A DNA stretch of 64,000 nt from an uncultured Synechococcus sp. (GCA_913057985.1 CAJXPL010000003.1:62001-126000); one strand, 5' to 3'; positions 43,961 to 53,429 are shown, numbered from the stretch's first letter. Numbers and translations are program-made. Notes: a model not told the origin generated them from the letters alone.

Positions 43961-45952
43961 ATGGGGCGGATCGTCGGAATCGATCTGGGGACCACCAATT
44001 CGGTTGTCGCTGTGCTGGAGGCAGGTCGTCCCCACGTGATCGCCAATGCCGAGGGCGGCCGAACCACCCCATCCGTTGTCGGATACACCAAGGATCAGGA
44101 ACTGCTGGTGGGTCAGCTGGCCCGGCGCCAGCTGGTGCTCAGCCCCCGCAACACCTTCTCGAACCTGAAGCGGTTCGTCGGCCGGGACTGGGACGAACTG
44201 GAAGACAGCAGCCTCTCGGTTCCCTACACGGTGCGTGCCAACGACCAGGGGCAGGTTCGGGTTCCCTGTCCGGTGACCGAGCGGGAATACGCGCCCGAAG
44301 AACTGGTGGCCAGCATCATTCGCAAGCTTGTCGATGACGCATCCACTTATCTGGGTGAACCGGTGGAAGCGGCGGTGGTGACCGTGCCCGCTTACTTCAA
44401 CGACGCACAGCGCCAGGCCACCCGCGACGCCGGACGGCTGGCGGGCATCTCGGTGGAGCGCATCCTCAATGAGCCCACCGCAGCTGCTCTGGCCTATGGC
44501 TTTGACCGCAGCGCCGTCAAACGGGTCCTGGTCTTCGACCTTGGTGGCGGCACCTTTGACGTGTCGCTGCTGCGTATCGCTAATGGTGTTTTTGACGTCA
44601 AGGCGACGAACGGTGACACGCAACTCGGCGGCAACGATTTCGATCAACGCATCGTCAACTGGCTTGCCGATGCCTTTGAAGAGGAGCACAAGGTTGATCT
44701 GCGCCGCGATCGCCAGGCCCTGCAGCGGTTGACGGAAGCGGCTGAGAAGGCGAAGCAGGAACTCTCCGGTGTGCTGAGCACCCCGATTTCGCTTCCTTTC
44801 ATCGCCACCGGCAGCGATGGTCCGCTGCACATCGAAACCCGCTTGGACCGCGCCACTTTTGAAGGGCTCTGCCCCGATCTGCTGGATCGTCTGCTGAGTC
44901 CAGTCCAGGCGGCGCTGCGCGACTCCGGTTGGTCGGCTGATGACATCGATGACGTCGTGCTGGTGGGCGGTGCCACGCGGATGCCGATGGTTCAGCAACT
45001 GGTGCGCACCCTCGTGCCGATCGATCCCTGCCAATCGGTGAACCCTGATGAGGTGGTGGCGATCGGTGCTGCGGTGCAGGCCGGAATCCTCACCGGTGAA
45101 CTAAGGGACCTGCTGCTCAACGACGTCACCCCGCTGTCGCTGGGACTGGAGACCATCGGCGGATTGATGAAGGTGCTGATTCCCCGCAACACGCCGATCC
45201 CCGTGCGTCAGTCCGATGTGTTCAGCACCTCGGAAGCCAATCAGTCGTCCGTGGAAATCCACGTCTGGCAAGGGGAGCGCCAGATGGCGACGGACAACAA
45301 GTCTCTCGGTCGTTTCCGCCTCTCCGGGATTCCACCTGCCCCGCGGGGGGTGCCCCAGGTGCAGGTGGCCTTCGACATCGATGCCAATGGCCTGCTGCAG
45401 GTCAGTGCCACCGACCGCACCACCGGCCGCAAGCAGTCGGTGTCGATCCAGGGCGGCTCGAACCTCAATGAGGAGGATGTGACCGCTCTGCTGGCGGAAG
45501 CGGAAGCGAGGGCTGATGAGGACAGGCGCAAACGCAATCAGATCGAGCGCCGCAACCGAGCTCAGACCTTGCTGGCCCAGGCGGAACGGCGGCTGCGGGA
45601 TGCCTCGCTCGAGCTGGGGCCCTATGGAGCTGAACGGCAGCAACGGGCCGTTGAAATGGCCATGCGTGATGTGCAGGACTGCATCGCCAACGACGACCTT
45701 CAGGAGCTTGATCTCTGCGTGAGTGGTCTCGAGGAGGCGTTGTTCGGGCTGAACCGCCGGCTGTCGGCGGAACGTCAGGCCGATGGCAGCCCGCTTCAGG
45801 GGATCCGCAACACCCTGGGCTCCCTCAAGGATGAGCTGTTTGCCGATGACTGGGATGACGACCCCTGGGGTCCCCCCAGCCGTCCGGGTGACCGTGGCCG
45901 TGGCCTGAGCCGGCGTGACCCTGCACCTTGGGACGATGACATTTACCGCTGA
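43961..45952 (+). CDS. dnaK: DnaK-type Hsp70 chaperone (paralogue)
   Basis: This 663-residue Hsp70 has the ATPase motifs GIDLGTTNSVVAVLE, VTVPAYFNDAQRQATRDAG, VFDLGGGTFDVSLL and VVLVGGATRMPMVQQLV, then a substrate-binding domain with DVTPLSLGLETIGG and NTPIPV. The C-terminal lid is charged and long, and ends with a Trp-Asp-rich tail (DDWDDDPWGPP, later APWDDDIYR) that replaces the usual EEVD-like end. Cyanobacteria have several DnaK paralogues. The atypical tail points to DnaK1 rather than the main one, but this is not proved. It is coupled to a J-protein by a 17-nt overlap. Confidence 0.93.
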   Translation: MGRIVGIDLGTTNSVVAVLEAGRPHVIANAEGGRTTPSVVGYTKDQELLVGQLARRQLVLSPRNTFSNLKRFVGRDWDELEDSSLSVPYTVRANDQGQVRVPCPVTEREYAPEELVASIIRKLVDDASTYLGEPVEAAVVTVPAYFNDAQRQATRDAGRLAGISVERILNEPTAAALAYGFDRSAVKRVLVFDLGGGTFDVSLLRIANGVFDVKATNGDTQLGGNDFDQRIVNWLADAFEEEHKVDLRRDRQALQRLTEAAEKAKQELSGVLSTPISLPFIATGSDGPLHIETRLDRATFEGLCPDLLDRLLSPVQAALRDSGWSADDIDDVVLVGGATRMPMVQQLVRTLVPIDPCQSVNPDEVVAIGAAVQAGILTGELRDLLLNDVTPLSLGLETIGGLMKVLIPRNTPIPVRQSDVFSTSEANQSSVEIHVWQGERQMATDNKSLGRFRLSGIPPAPRGVPQVQVAFDIDANGLLQVSATDRTTGRKQSVSIQGGSNLNEEDVTALLAEAEARADEDRRKRNQIERRNRAQTLLAQAERRLRDASLELGPYGAERQQRAVEMAMRDVQDCIANDDLQELDLCVSGLEEALFGLNRRLSAERQADGSPLQGIRNTLGSLKDELFADDWDDDPWGPPSRPGDRGRGLSRRDPAPWDDDIYR

Positions 45953-46832
45953 GCCTGATTACTGGTCTTTGCTGGGGGTTGATTCCGACTGCACGGATCA
46001 GCAACTGAAACGGGCCTTTCGCCGGGAGGCGCGCCGCTGGCACCCCGATCTCAACAGCAACGATCCCGTTGCTGAAGAGCGCTTCAAGCTGGTGAATGAG
46101 GCCTATGCGGTGCTCAGCGATCCCCGCCGGCGTGAGGCCTGGCAGCGGGGGGGTGGCTCCCGTGCGGATGTTGCTGATCCCTTTGCCCAGGGCTTCCCTG
46201 ATTTTGAGGATTACCTCGATGTGATCTTCGGCGGTGGAACAGGACGTTCCTCCGTTGAGGTTGAGGACGAGCCCGATCCCCCCTTCCGAAGTCCGGTGTC
46301 GGCACCGCCGCCGCCGCCGCCGGTGCGTGCCGTGGAAGATCTCGAGTCGGTGGTGCATCTCACTCCGGATCAGGCTCTCCAGGGAACCGTGGTGGAACTG
46401 ACGCTCGATGACGGCACCGTGATCGAGCTGAACACGCCCCCCTTTGCTGGGGATGGCTGGCGTCTGCGGCTTGAGGGCGTTGCCCCTGGCGGCCGTGATC
46501 ATTTCCTGCAGCTCCGGGTCGTGACCGACGACGGGCTGCGGATTGATGGTCTGCGGGTGCTCTACAAGCTGATGCTGTTCCCACCGGATGCAGCCCTCGG
46601 TTGCGCTGTGGATGTGCCGACCCTGGATGGTCCTGTGACGCTGCAGGTTCCTCCAGGCTCATCCAGTGGACGTTTGCTGCGGCTGCGGGGGCGCGGGCTG
46701 CAGCTGGATGACGAGCGGGGTGACCAGTTGGTGGAGATCGTTGTGGTGATTCCGTCCGATCTGGGTGATGCGGAACGGGCCCTCTACCGACGTCTTCAGG
46801 AACTGGCGAGCGAATCCTGGCAGGGTTGTTGA
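45936..46832 (+). CDS. J-domain co-chaperone without zinc finger (CbpA-like)
   Basis: This 298-residue protein starts with a J domain: DYWSLLGVDSDCTDQQLKRAFRREARRWHPDLNSND, including HPD (residues about 41-43). It then has a Gly/Phe-poor acidic linker with a polyproline run (APPPPPPVRA) and two beta-rich CTD domains ending in a basic tail. No CxxCxGxG zinc finger is present, so it is DnaJ type II (CbpA-like). It should recruit the DnaK encoded immediately upstream. ATG 45936 lies inside dnaK, 17 nt before its stop. Confidence 0.9.
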   Translation: MTFTAEPDYWSLLGVDSDCTDQQLKRAFRREARRWHPDLNSNDPVAEERFKLVNEAYAVLSDPRRREAWQRGGGSRADVADPFAQGFPDFEDYLDVIFGGGTGRSSVEVEDEPDPPFRSPVSAPPPPPPVRAVEDLESVVHLTPDQALQGTVVELTLDDGTVIELNTPPFAGDGWRLRLEGVAPGGRDHFLQLRVVTDDGLRIDGLRVLYKLMLFPPDAALGCAVDVPTLDGPVTLQVPPGSSSGRLLRLRGRGLQLDDERGDQLVEIVVVIPSDLGDAERALYRRLQELASESWQGC

Positions 46833-46875
46833 CGATGGGTGAGACTCCGGACCGGTTGATCTGACGGTTTTCCCG

Positions 46876-47319
46876 ATGCGCGTCCACGTCCTGCTCTTTG
46901 ATGCCGGTACGGATAGCGAAGGCATCCACTCGCTTGAAATCGCCGGACGAACCGTGGTTCTGCTGTTTGAGAACCCCGACGATGCCGAGCGGTATGCCGG
47001 TCTTCTGGAGGCCCAGGACTTTCCGGTTCCGACGGTGGAGGCCCTCGATCGGGAAGACGTGGATCTGTTCTGCCGTGAGGCCGGTTACGAGGCCAGGCTG
47101 ATCGAGTCGGGCTTTGTGCCCAGCAATGACGAGGAGCGAATGTTTATGGCGCCCCCCCAGAGCAATCGCGATGTGAGCAACTGGAAGGACGAGGCTGTTT
47201 CTGACGGTGGGGTGGCAGAGCAGCAGGGCGTGGAGCCCGCGCGCCAGGGACTGGAGACCGAACCGGAATCGAATCCTGAACTGGATGAGCTGCGTCGGCG
47301 CCTGGAGGGTCTGCTCTGA
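46876..47319 (+). CDS. DUF3110 protein
   Basis: This 147-residue protein has the family pattern MRVHVLLFDAGTDSEGIHSLE, then VVLLFENPDDAERYAGLLEAQDFPVPTVEALDREDVDLFCREAGYEARLIESGFVP. The domain covers about residues 1-90 and is followed by a Glu/Gln-rich tail. It is found in cyanobacteria and algae. Unknown function. It is 43 nt after the J-protein and 3 nt before murQ, so it is likely part of the same transcript. Confidence 0.82.
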   Translation: MRVHVLLFDAGTDSEGIHSLEIAGRTVVLLFENPDDAERYAGLLEAQDFPVPTVEALDREDVDLFCREAGYEARLIESGFVPSNDEERMFMAPPQSNRDVSNWKDEAVSDGGVAEQQGVEPARQGLETEPESNPELDELRRRLEGLL

Positions 47320-47322
47320 GCC

Positions 47323-48273
47323 ATGGCCGTGTTCGACCCCGATCTGCAGCCCTCCAGCGACCGCGGCCACCTGCTCACTGAGCAGAGCAACCAGCGCAGC
47401 TCACGCCTGGATCAGCTCGACACCCTGGCGCTGGTGGAGTTGTTTGCAGACGAGGATCGTCGCCCCCAGGAGGCCGTCGCCGCGGTGGCCCCGGCCCTGG
47501 CCCAGGCGGTTGATGCCGTTGCCGAGCGCCTCCGTGCCGGAGGCCGGCTCTTCTATCTGGGTGCTGGCACCTCCGGACGGCTGGGGGTGTTGGATGCCGC
47601 GGAATGTCCGCCCACCTTCTGCAGTGATCCCCAACAGGTTCAGGGGGTTCTCGCCGGTGGCTCCGCCGCGTTGCTGCGCAGCTCGGAAGGGCTTGAGGAC
47701 ATTGAGGCCGCCGGACATGCCGATCTCGTGGAGCGGGGCTTCTGTGCCAAGGACTGCCTGGTGGGCATCGCCGCAGGCGGCACCACCCCCTACGTGCGCG
47801 GTGGGCTGGCGTTCGCCAAAAGCATCGGAGCCCTCGCCATCGCCATGGCCTGTGTTCCTACGGAGCAGGCGCCCCTGCCCTGCGACATCGACATCCGCCT
47901 GCTCACGGGCCCTGAGCTGCTGACGGGATCCACCCGGATGAAGGCTGGAACCGCCACAAAACTGGCCTTGAACACCCTCTCCACCGCCGTGATGGTGAAG
48001 CTGGGCAAGGTCTACGGCAACCGCATGGTGGATGTGGCCGCCAGCAACAGCAAGCTGGTGGATCGGTCCCTTCGGATCCTGCGGGATCTGGCCGGTGTGG
48101 AGCGGGAGAGGGGGCTGATGCTTCTGGAGGAGGCCGGCGGATCTGTGAAACTCGCCCTATTGATGGCCGCTGCAGTCTTGTCGGTGGACCAGGCCAAGGC
48201 TCGTCTGCAGCAGCACAACCAACAGCTGCGGCCTGCCTTGGCCGCCTGCGGCGCTCAGCTGGCGGAAGCCTGA
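47323..48273 (+). CDS. murQ: N-acetylmuramic acid 6-phosphate etherase
   Basis: MurQ cleaves the lactyl ether of MurNAc-6-phosphate to give GlcNAc-6-phosphate in cell-wall recycling. The 316-residue SIS-domain protein has RLRAGGRLFYLGAGTSGRLGVLDAAECPPTF, LVGIAAGGTTPYVRGGL, and LTGSTRMKAGTATKLALNTLSTAVMVKLGKVYGNRMVD, all diagnostic. Its linked DUF3110 gene precedes it by 3 nt. It overlaps the convergent mtnP end by 19 nt. Confidence 0.95.
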   Translation: MAVFDPDLQPSSDRGHLLTEQSNQRSSRLDQLDTLALVELFADEDRRPQEAVAAVAPALAQAVDAVAERLRAGGRLFYLGAGTSGRLGVLDAAECPPTFCSDPQQVQGVLAGGSAALLRSSEGLEDIEAAGHADLVERGFCAKDCLVGIAAGGTTPYVRGGLAFAKSIGALAIAMACVPTEQAPLPCDIDIRLLTGPELLTGSTRMKAGTATKLALNTLSTAVMVKLGKVYGNRMVDVAASNSKLVDRSLRILRDLAGVERERGLMLLEEAGGSVKLALLMAAAVLSVDQAKARLQQHNQQLRPALAACGAQLAEA

Positions 48274-49163
48274 TGGAACGGTCCCCAGTAGGGGGCGGTG
48301 AACAAATCAAGGTTGGACCGGGTCTGTTCCGGGACTTGATCTTCGGGGGTGATCAGGGCATTGGCGAGGGCGGTGTGGGCCGGCGAGGCGGGAGGGTCCT
48401 GTTTGAGCCGCTGCATCAATCCACTCAGGATCGGTTCGGTGGCTGAGGCATTGGCCTGAAGGTTGCCGATCACCATCTCCACTGAGACAGCGTCGTGATC
48501 CTCATGCCAGCAGTCGAAGTCGGTGACCATGCTCAGGGAGGCATAGGCCAGTTCGGCTTCCCGGGCCAGACGGGCTTCGGTGTGATTGGTCATCCCGATC
48601 ACCGAACAATCCCAGGAGCGGTAGAGCTTGCTTTCAGCCCGGGTGGAGAAGGCGGGGCCCTCCATGCAGAGATAGGTGCCACCGCGGTGCAGCCGTCGAC
48701 CCTCCGGCAACCCCTGTTCGGCGGCATCGGCCAACAGGGCACTCAAATTGGGGCAGAAGGGGTCCGCAAGGCTGACGTGGGCCACGCAGCCGTTGCCGAA
48801 GAAACTGGCGGGCCGGTCACGGGTGCGGTCGATGAACTGATCGGGCACGACCATGTCGCGCGGCTGCAGATGCTCCTGCAGGGACCCCACCGCCGAGAGC
48901 GAGATCAGCCAGCGCACCCCCAGTGAACGCATGGCCCAGATGTTGGCCCGGTAGGGCACTTCACTGGGAAGCAGATGGTGATGGCGGCCGTGGCGGGCCA
49001 GGAAGACGGTTTCGACGCCCTCGAGCTCTCCCAGGCGCAGTTGATCGGATGGTGCCCCGAAGGGTGTGTCGACCGTGCGTTCCTCCACCTGGCGCAAGCC
49101 GGGGATCGAATAGAGGCCGCTGCCGCCGATCACACCGACGCGGGCTTGGGAGAGGTCGGGCAT
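48255..49163 (-). CDS. mtnP: S-methyl-5'-thioadenosine phosphorylase
   Basis: MtnP splits methylthioadenosine into adenine and methylthioribose 1-phosphate in the methionine salvage route. The 302-residue protein has [96 protein letters not shown], the substrate-binding region. Start ATG 49163. Divergent from the cyclophilin gene, with 40 nt between starts. Confidence 0.93.
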   Translation of the reverse strand: MPDLSQARVGVIGGSGLYSIPGLRQVEERTVDTPFGAPSDQLRLGELEGVETVFLARHGRHHHLLPSEVPYRANIWAMRSLGVRWLISLSAVGSLQEHLQPRDMVVPDQFIDRTRDRPASFFGNGCVAHVSLADPFCPNLSALLADAAEQGLPEGRRLHRGGTYLCMEGPAFSTRAESKLYRSWDCSVIGMTNHTEARLAREAELAYASLSMVTDFDCWHEDHDAVSVEMVIGNLQANASATEPILSGLMQRLKQDPPASPAHTALANALITPEDQVPEQTRSNLDLFTAPYWGPFHQASAS

Positions 49164-49203
49164 GGTCGGCGTCTCTTTACACTCCAATTTTGCTCGCGCC
49201 ACC

Positions 49204-49647
49204 ATGACCAAGGCCTTGATGGACACTGAAGCAGGCCTGATCGAGCTCGAGCTGTTCGAAGCCGATGCCCCGAACACCGTCGCCAACTTCGTGAAGCTGG
49301 CCAAGGATGGCTTCTACGACGGTCTGGCCTTTCACCGCGTCATCCCCGGCTTCATGGCCCAGGGGGGCTGCCCCAACAGCCGTGAAGGCGCCCGCGGCAT
49401 GGCCGGTACCGGCGGCCCCGGCTACCAGATCGATTGCGAGATCAACCAGCAGAAGCACCAGGCCGGCACCCTGGCTATGGCCCATGCCGGCCGCAACACC
49501 GGCGGCTCGCAGTTCTACATCTGCCATGAGGCCCAGCCTCATCTCGATGGTGTGCACACCGTGTTCGGCCACACCGGCAACATGGATGTGGTGCTGAAGC
49601 TGGCCAACGGCTCCAAGATCAACAAAGTGACGATCCAGGAAGGCTGA
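49204..49647 (+). CDS. Peptidylprolyl isomerase (cyclophilin type)
   Basis: This 147-residue cyclophilin has [75 protein letters not shown] and the final beta strand. It speeds cis-trans isomerisation of proline bonds. No signal peptide is visible, so it is cytoplasmic. Start ATG 49204 ([11 protein letters not shown]) rather than an in-frame ATG at 49162, because the first 14 residues of the longer frame lie in the divergent promoter region. Confidence 0.93.
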   Translation: MTKALMDTEAGLIELELFEADAPNTVANFVKLAKDGFYDGLAFHRVIPGFMAQGGCPNSREGARGMAGTGGPGYQIDCEINQQKHQAGTLAMAHAGRNTGGSQFYICHEAQPHLDGVHTVFGHTGNMDVVLKLANGSKINKVTIQEG

Positions 49648-51183
49648 TCAGCTCCGGGTCCAATGCAGCAGTGACGGCCCGTTTTCGAGCAGTCCGTCAC
49701 TGCCCAGGTTGATCAACTCATTGAGTTGATGATCCACCCGTTCAAGGGTCTGGGGCGGGTGCAACGCCATCCGCTCTGTGGGGACGCGCATCAGACCCAC
49801 CCGCTCGGTGGCCGCCAGGGTCGCCAGGCTCTTGAGCAGGGGGATTGCATCGGCGCCGTCGGGAATCAGTTTCCAGACGAATTGCGGTCGATCCCACAGC
49901 GCTAACAAGCGGGGTTCATGCAGGGCCTCAAGGCTGAAGCCATGGCGCTGGGCGATGGCCCCCACTTCCTGGCGAATGGTGGGCCAGCTTTCGGGGCCCA
50001 CGTTCACCGCCAGGGCCAGCACCACGCAGGGACTCTCGGATTCGAACAGATGCCCGAGCTTCTCCCGCTTGGCCGCCAGGTAGTCGGCGTTGTGGGCACC
50101 GGGCTCCATCACCAGCGGCACCCGCTCCTCCACCTGCAGGCCATAGCCGCCGAGGCCGGCGATCTTGCGGGGGTTGTTGGTAAGCAACCGCAGCCGATGG
50201 ATGCCGAGGTCGGAGAGGATCTGTGCACCGACGCCGTAGTTGCGCAGATCCGCCGGGAAGCCAAGCCGCTCGTTGGCTTCAACGGTGTCGAGCCCTGCCT
50301 CCTGGAGGCTGTAGGCCTTCAATTTGTTGATCAGGCCGATGCCCCGGCCTTCCTGGCGCAGATAAACAACCACTCCCTCACCTTGCGCTTCGATCTGACG
50401 CAGGGCCGCCTCCAGCTGGGGACGGCAGTCGCAGCGCAGTGAGCCGAAGGCATCACCGGTGAGGCATTCGGAATGCATGCGCACCAGCACGGGTTCGCTC
50501 AGGGCATTGGGCTCACCCTTGATCAGGGCTACGTGTTCGGAGCCATCCAGTTCGTTGCGGTAGCCCACCGCCTGAAAGCTGCCGAAGCGGCTGGGCATCT
50601 GGGCCTGGGCCATGCGGCGAACGAAGCGCTCGTTCTCCAGCCGGTAGCGGATCAGGTCAGCAATGCTGATTAGCTTCAGCCCCCAGCGATCGGCGTAGCT
50701 GCGCAGCTCGGGCAAGCGGGCCATCGAGCCATCGCTGTTCTGGATTTCACAGATCACTCCGGAGGGGCTGAGGCCCGCCAGCTGAGCCAGATCCACGGCG
50801 GCTTCGGTGTGACCGGCCCGTTTGAGCACGCCGCCGGGACGGGCGCGCAGGGGAAAGATGTGCCCAGGGCGGCGCAGTTCCGCTGGCCGTGTGGCTGGGT
50901 TGAGGGCCACCTGAATCGTGGCGGCGCGGTCTTCGGCGGAGATGCCAGTGGTCACACCATGTTCGATGCCGGCATCGATGCTCACGGTGAAGGCCGTTTC
51001 GTTGGCATCGGTGTTGCGGTCCACCATCAGCGGCAGATCCAGTTCGTCCAGCCGCTGCCCCTCCATGGCCAGACAGATCAGGCCCCGTGCCTCGGTGGCC
51101 ATGAAGTTGATCGCTTCCGGGGTGGCGAACTGGGCCGCGCAGATCAGATCGCCTTCGTTCTCCCGTTGTTCGTCGTCCACCAC
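49648..51183 (-). CDS. ribBA: Bifunctional DHBP synthase / GTP cyclohydrolase II (RibBA), N-terminus unresolved
   Basis: RibBA makes 3,4-dihydroxy-2-butanone 4-phosphate (RibB domain, about residues 1-190) and opens GTP (RibA domain, about 195-400) in riboflavin synthesis. Motifs include [46 protein letters not shown], the zinc triad [17 protein letters not shown] and [11 protein letters not shown]-terminal extension of about 110 residues is present, as in cyanobacteria. The first start (GTG 51183) is inside the RibB active site. The frame stays open back to 51303 with no ATG, GTG or TTG, so the N-terminus is shown conservatively. Confidence 0.9.
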   Translation of the reverse strand: MVDDEQRENEGDLICAAQFATPEAINFMATEARGLICLAMEGQRLDELDLPLMVDRNTDANETAFTVSIDAGIEHGVTTGISAEDRAATIQVALNPATRPAELRRPGHIFPLRARPGGVLKRAGHTEAAVDLAQLAGLSPSGVICEIQNSDGSMARLPELRSYADRWGLKLISIADLIRYRLENERFVRRMAQAQMPSRFGSFQAVGYRNELDGSEHVALIKGEPNALSEPVLVRMHSECLTGDAFGSLRCDCRPQLEAALRQIEAQGEGVVVYLRQEGRGIGLINKLKAYSLQEAGLDTVEANERLGFPADLRNYGVGAQILSDLGIHRLRLLTNNPRKIAGLGGYGLQVEERVPLVMEPGAHNADYLAAKREKLGHLFESESPCVVLALAVNVGPESWPTIRQEVGAIAQRHGFSLEALHEPRLLALWDRPQFVWKLIPDGADAIPLLKSLATLAATERVGLMRVPTERMALHPPQTLERVDHQLNELINLGSDGLLENGPSLLHWTRS

Positions 51184-51347
51184 GACAACGCATTCCCCAT
51201 TGCGGATCGCCGCCAGGGCGTCGCTGATGGCATCAAACGCGATCGGTTCGTTCGCGGGGTCAAGGGAACTGGGGTTCAGGAGCCTGGTCGCCGGGAGATG
51301 CCTTCATTATTGATCTCTGTACGATCGAACGTTGGCTGGTTGGTTCA

Positions 51348-52454
51348 ATGGCAGGCAAGACAACGTCGGCGGTTGAAGCGATGGCAACGGTGAAGGGCGG
51401 ACGGGTTGCTGTGATCGGCGCCTCCGGCTACGGCGGCCTGCAGACCATCCGTCTGCTTCAGGGCCACCCCGGCCTGTCTGTGTGTTTTCTTGGCGGTGAA
51501 CGCAGTGCTGGCCAACGCTGGAGCTCCGTCTGCTCCTTCCTGCCCCTGCCGGATGACCCAACGGTGGAATCAGCGGATCCTGATCGGATTGCGGCCTGCT
51601 CTGATTTTGCTGTTCTCAGCCTCCCCAACGGCCTGGCCTGTCAGTTGGCACCGCAACTGCTGGAGCGGGGTGTGCGGGTGGTGGACCTCTCCGCCGACTT
51701 CCGCTACCGCTCCCTGGAGCAGTGGCTGCAGGTGTACGCCAAGGAGGCCGGCTCCCTCAACCGTCAGGACGCGGAGCTCTGCAGCAGTGCCGTTTACGGC
51801 CTGCCGGAATGGAACGGCCCTGCCATCGCTGACGCGAAGCTTGTTGCCGCTCCGGGTTGCTTCCCCACCGCCAGCCTGCTGCCCCTGCTGCCGTTCCTCA
51901 AGCAGGGCCTGATCGAGACCAGCGGCATCATCATTGATGCCAAGACGGGCACCTCCGGCGGAGGGCGCGTGCCGAAGGAGGCGATGCTGCTGGCAGAGGC
52001 CTCGGAATCCATCGCGCCATACGGCGTGATCGGCCATCGCCACACCTCTGAGATCGAGCAGATGGCAATGGAGGTGGCTGGCCAGGAGGTGCGGCTTCAG
52101 TTCACACCGCATCTGGTGCCGATGGTGCGTGGTCTGCTGTCCACGGTGTATGCCCGCTTGCGCGATCCCGGTCTCACCGCAGAAGATTGCACCACGGTTC
52201 TGGAGGCGATCTACCGCCACCACCCCTGCGTTCAGGTTCTACCGGTGGGCACCTATCCCGCAACCAAGTGGGCGCGCCACACCAACCGTGCTCTGCTGTC
52301 GGTTCAGGTGGACACCCGCACCGGCCAGCTGGTGTTGATGAGTGCCATCGACAACCTGATCAAGGGTCAGGCCGGGCAGGGCGTGCAGTGTCTCAACCTG
52401 ATGGCGGGTCTCGCTCCGGAAACGGGCCTGCCCTTGCAGTCGTTCTATCCCTGA
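51348..52454 (+). CDS. argC: N-acetyl-gamma-glutamyl-phosphate reductase
   Basis: ArgC reduces N-acetylglutamyl phosphate with NADPH in arginine synthesis. The 368-residue protein has RVAVIGASGYGGLQTIRLLQGHP, VVDLSADFRY, the active-site Cys in KLVAAPGCFPTASLL, and GTSGGGRVPKE. Start ATG 51348, or Met at 51381 (MATVKGGRVAVIG), which removes an 11-residue extension. Divergent from ribBA with about 40 nt between starts. It overlaps convergent purN by 10 nt. Confidence 0.94.
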   Translation: MAGKTTSAVEAMATVKGGRVAVIGASGYGGLQTIRLLQGHPGLSVCFLGGERSAGQRWSSVCSFLPLPDDPTVESADPDRIAACSDFAVLSLPNGLACQLAPQLLERGVRVVDLSADFRYRSLEQWLQVYAKEAGSLNRQDAELCSSAVYGLPEWNGPAIADAKLVAAPGCFPTASLLPLLPFLKQGLIETSGIIIDAKTGTSGGGRVPKEAMLLAEASESIAPYGVIGHRHTSEIEQMAMEVAGQEVRLQFTPHLVPMVRGLLSTVYARLRDPGLTAEDCTTVLEAIYRHHPCVQVLPVGTYPATKWARHTNRALLSVQVDTRTGQLVLMSAIDNLIKGQAGQGVQCLNLMAGLAPETGLPLQSFYP

Positions 52455-53086
52455 CGCCAGCTTGGCTTGAGCTCAGCCAGTGCTTTTGGCAGGAGCAGGT
52501 GTTCCTGCTCCTGAATCCGTTTGGCGAGCCTGGCGTGGTCATCCCCATCGAGAACGGGAACGGCGGCCTGGGCCAGGATCGGACCGGCATCCAGTTCCTC
52601 GGTGACGATGTGCACCGTGCAGCCGGTGACCTTCACCCCGGCCTCTAGGGCCTGCCCGATGGCATCCAGGCCACGGAAGCTGGGCAGCAGTGAGGGGTGG
52701 ATGTTGATCAGGCGATCGGAATAGCCGCTGATCAGCACTTCGGTGACGATCCGCATCCACCCCGCCATCACCACCAGTTCCACCTGGTCGGCGCGGAACA
52801 GGCGCACCAGTTCGCCGTCCAGCTCGCGCCGGTCCTTGATCAGGCGATGGTCAAGCACCGACACCGGAATGCCGAGACGCTCCGCCCGCTGCTGGGCACC
52901 ACAGCCCGGATTGTTCACCACCAGCCGCAGGATCCGCGCGTTGAGATTCCCTGTCTGAATGGACTGGGCCAGGGCCTCGAAGTTGCTGCCGCTTCCGGAT
53001 GCCATCACCCCCAGCTGCAGCGGGGCCTGGTCAGCTCGATTGTTGTGGCTAGGGTCAGTCAAAGCGGGGTTCGGTCCATGTCCCAT
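52445..53086 (-). CDS. purN: Phosphoribosylglycinamide formyltransferase
   Basis: PurN formylates GAR with 10-formyl-THF in purine synthesis. The 213-residue protein has LGVMASGSGSNFEALAQSIQTG, MAGWMRIVTEVLISGYSDRLINIHPSLLPSFRGLDAIGQALEAGVKVTGCTVHIVTEELDAGPILAQAAVPV, which carries the catalytic Asn-His-Asp set. The N-terminal roughly 25 residues preceding LGVMASG are extra, so a later start is possible. ATG 53086 overlaps the divergent DUF1257 start. Confidence 0.93.
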   Translation of the reverse strand: MGHGPNPALTDPSHNNRADQAPLQLGVMASGSGSNFEALAQSIQTGNLNARILRLVVNNPGCGAQQRAERLGIPVSVLDHRLIKDRRELDGELVRLFRADQVELVVMAGWMRIVTEVLISGYSDRLINIHPSLLPSFRGLDAIGQALEAGVKVTGCTVHIVTEELDAGPILAQAAVPVLDGDDHARLAKRIQEQEHLLLPKALAELKPSWRQG

Positions 53087-53428
53087 CTCTCCATCCTGCC
53101 GACTGTCTTCACCGACCTTGAGCGTCTGGTGCAGGCCCTTTGTGATGAAGGCTTCACCGTGAAGCGATCGACCGAATTGCAGGGATTTGCGGACGACTCC
53201 CATGCCGTGGATGTGCTCGCATCCCAAGGTTCAGCCCTGCCCCTGGGCTGGACCCAGCGCCAGGACGGCACGATCGTGATGCATGGCGACATCCAACGGA
53301 TCAGCCGCCAGCCCGGGCTGGAGCAGCGCCTGCAGCGGGTGACCCGCCGCTATGCCCTGCTTCACGCCATCGACGAGGTGCGCCTTGGTGGAATGGGTTC
53401 CGCTGAGCTGTTCCTGCAGACCAACTGA
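53078..53428 (+). CDS. DUF1257 / Ycf35-like protein
   Basis: This 116-residue protein has SHLSILPTVFTDLERLVQALCDEGF near the start and LGWTQRQDGTIVMHGDIQRISRQPGLEQRLQRVTRRYALLHAI, the DUF1257/Ycf35 pattern that is conserved in cyanobacteria and red algal plastids. The function is unknown. ATG 53078 overlaps the divergent purN start by 9 nt. It is followed 1 nt later by the M61 peptidase gene, so the two are likely cotranscribed. Confidence 0.87.
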   Translation: MSHLSILPTVFTDLERLVQALCDEGFTVKRSTELQGFADDSHAVDVLASQGSALPLGWTQRQDGTIVMHGDIQRISRQPGLEQRLQRVTRRYALLHAIDEVRLGGMGSAELFLQTN

Positions 53429-53429
53429 C

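Noticed and set aside
43898-45034. A 378-codon open frame antisense to dnaK, and similar long minus or plus frames such as 6627-7757, 9086-9994, 25499-26398 and 3829-4554
   Set aside because: They lie wholly inside strongly supported genes, have His/Gln/Arg-rich compositions typical of antisense frames of high-GC genes, and show no recognisable domains.
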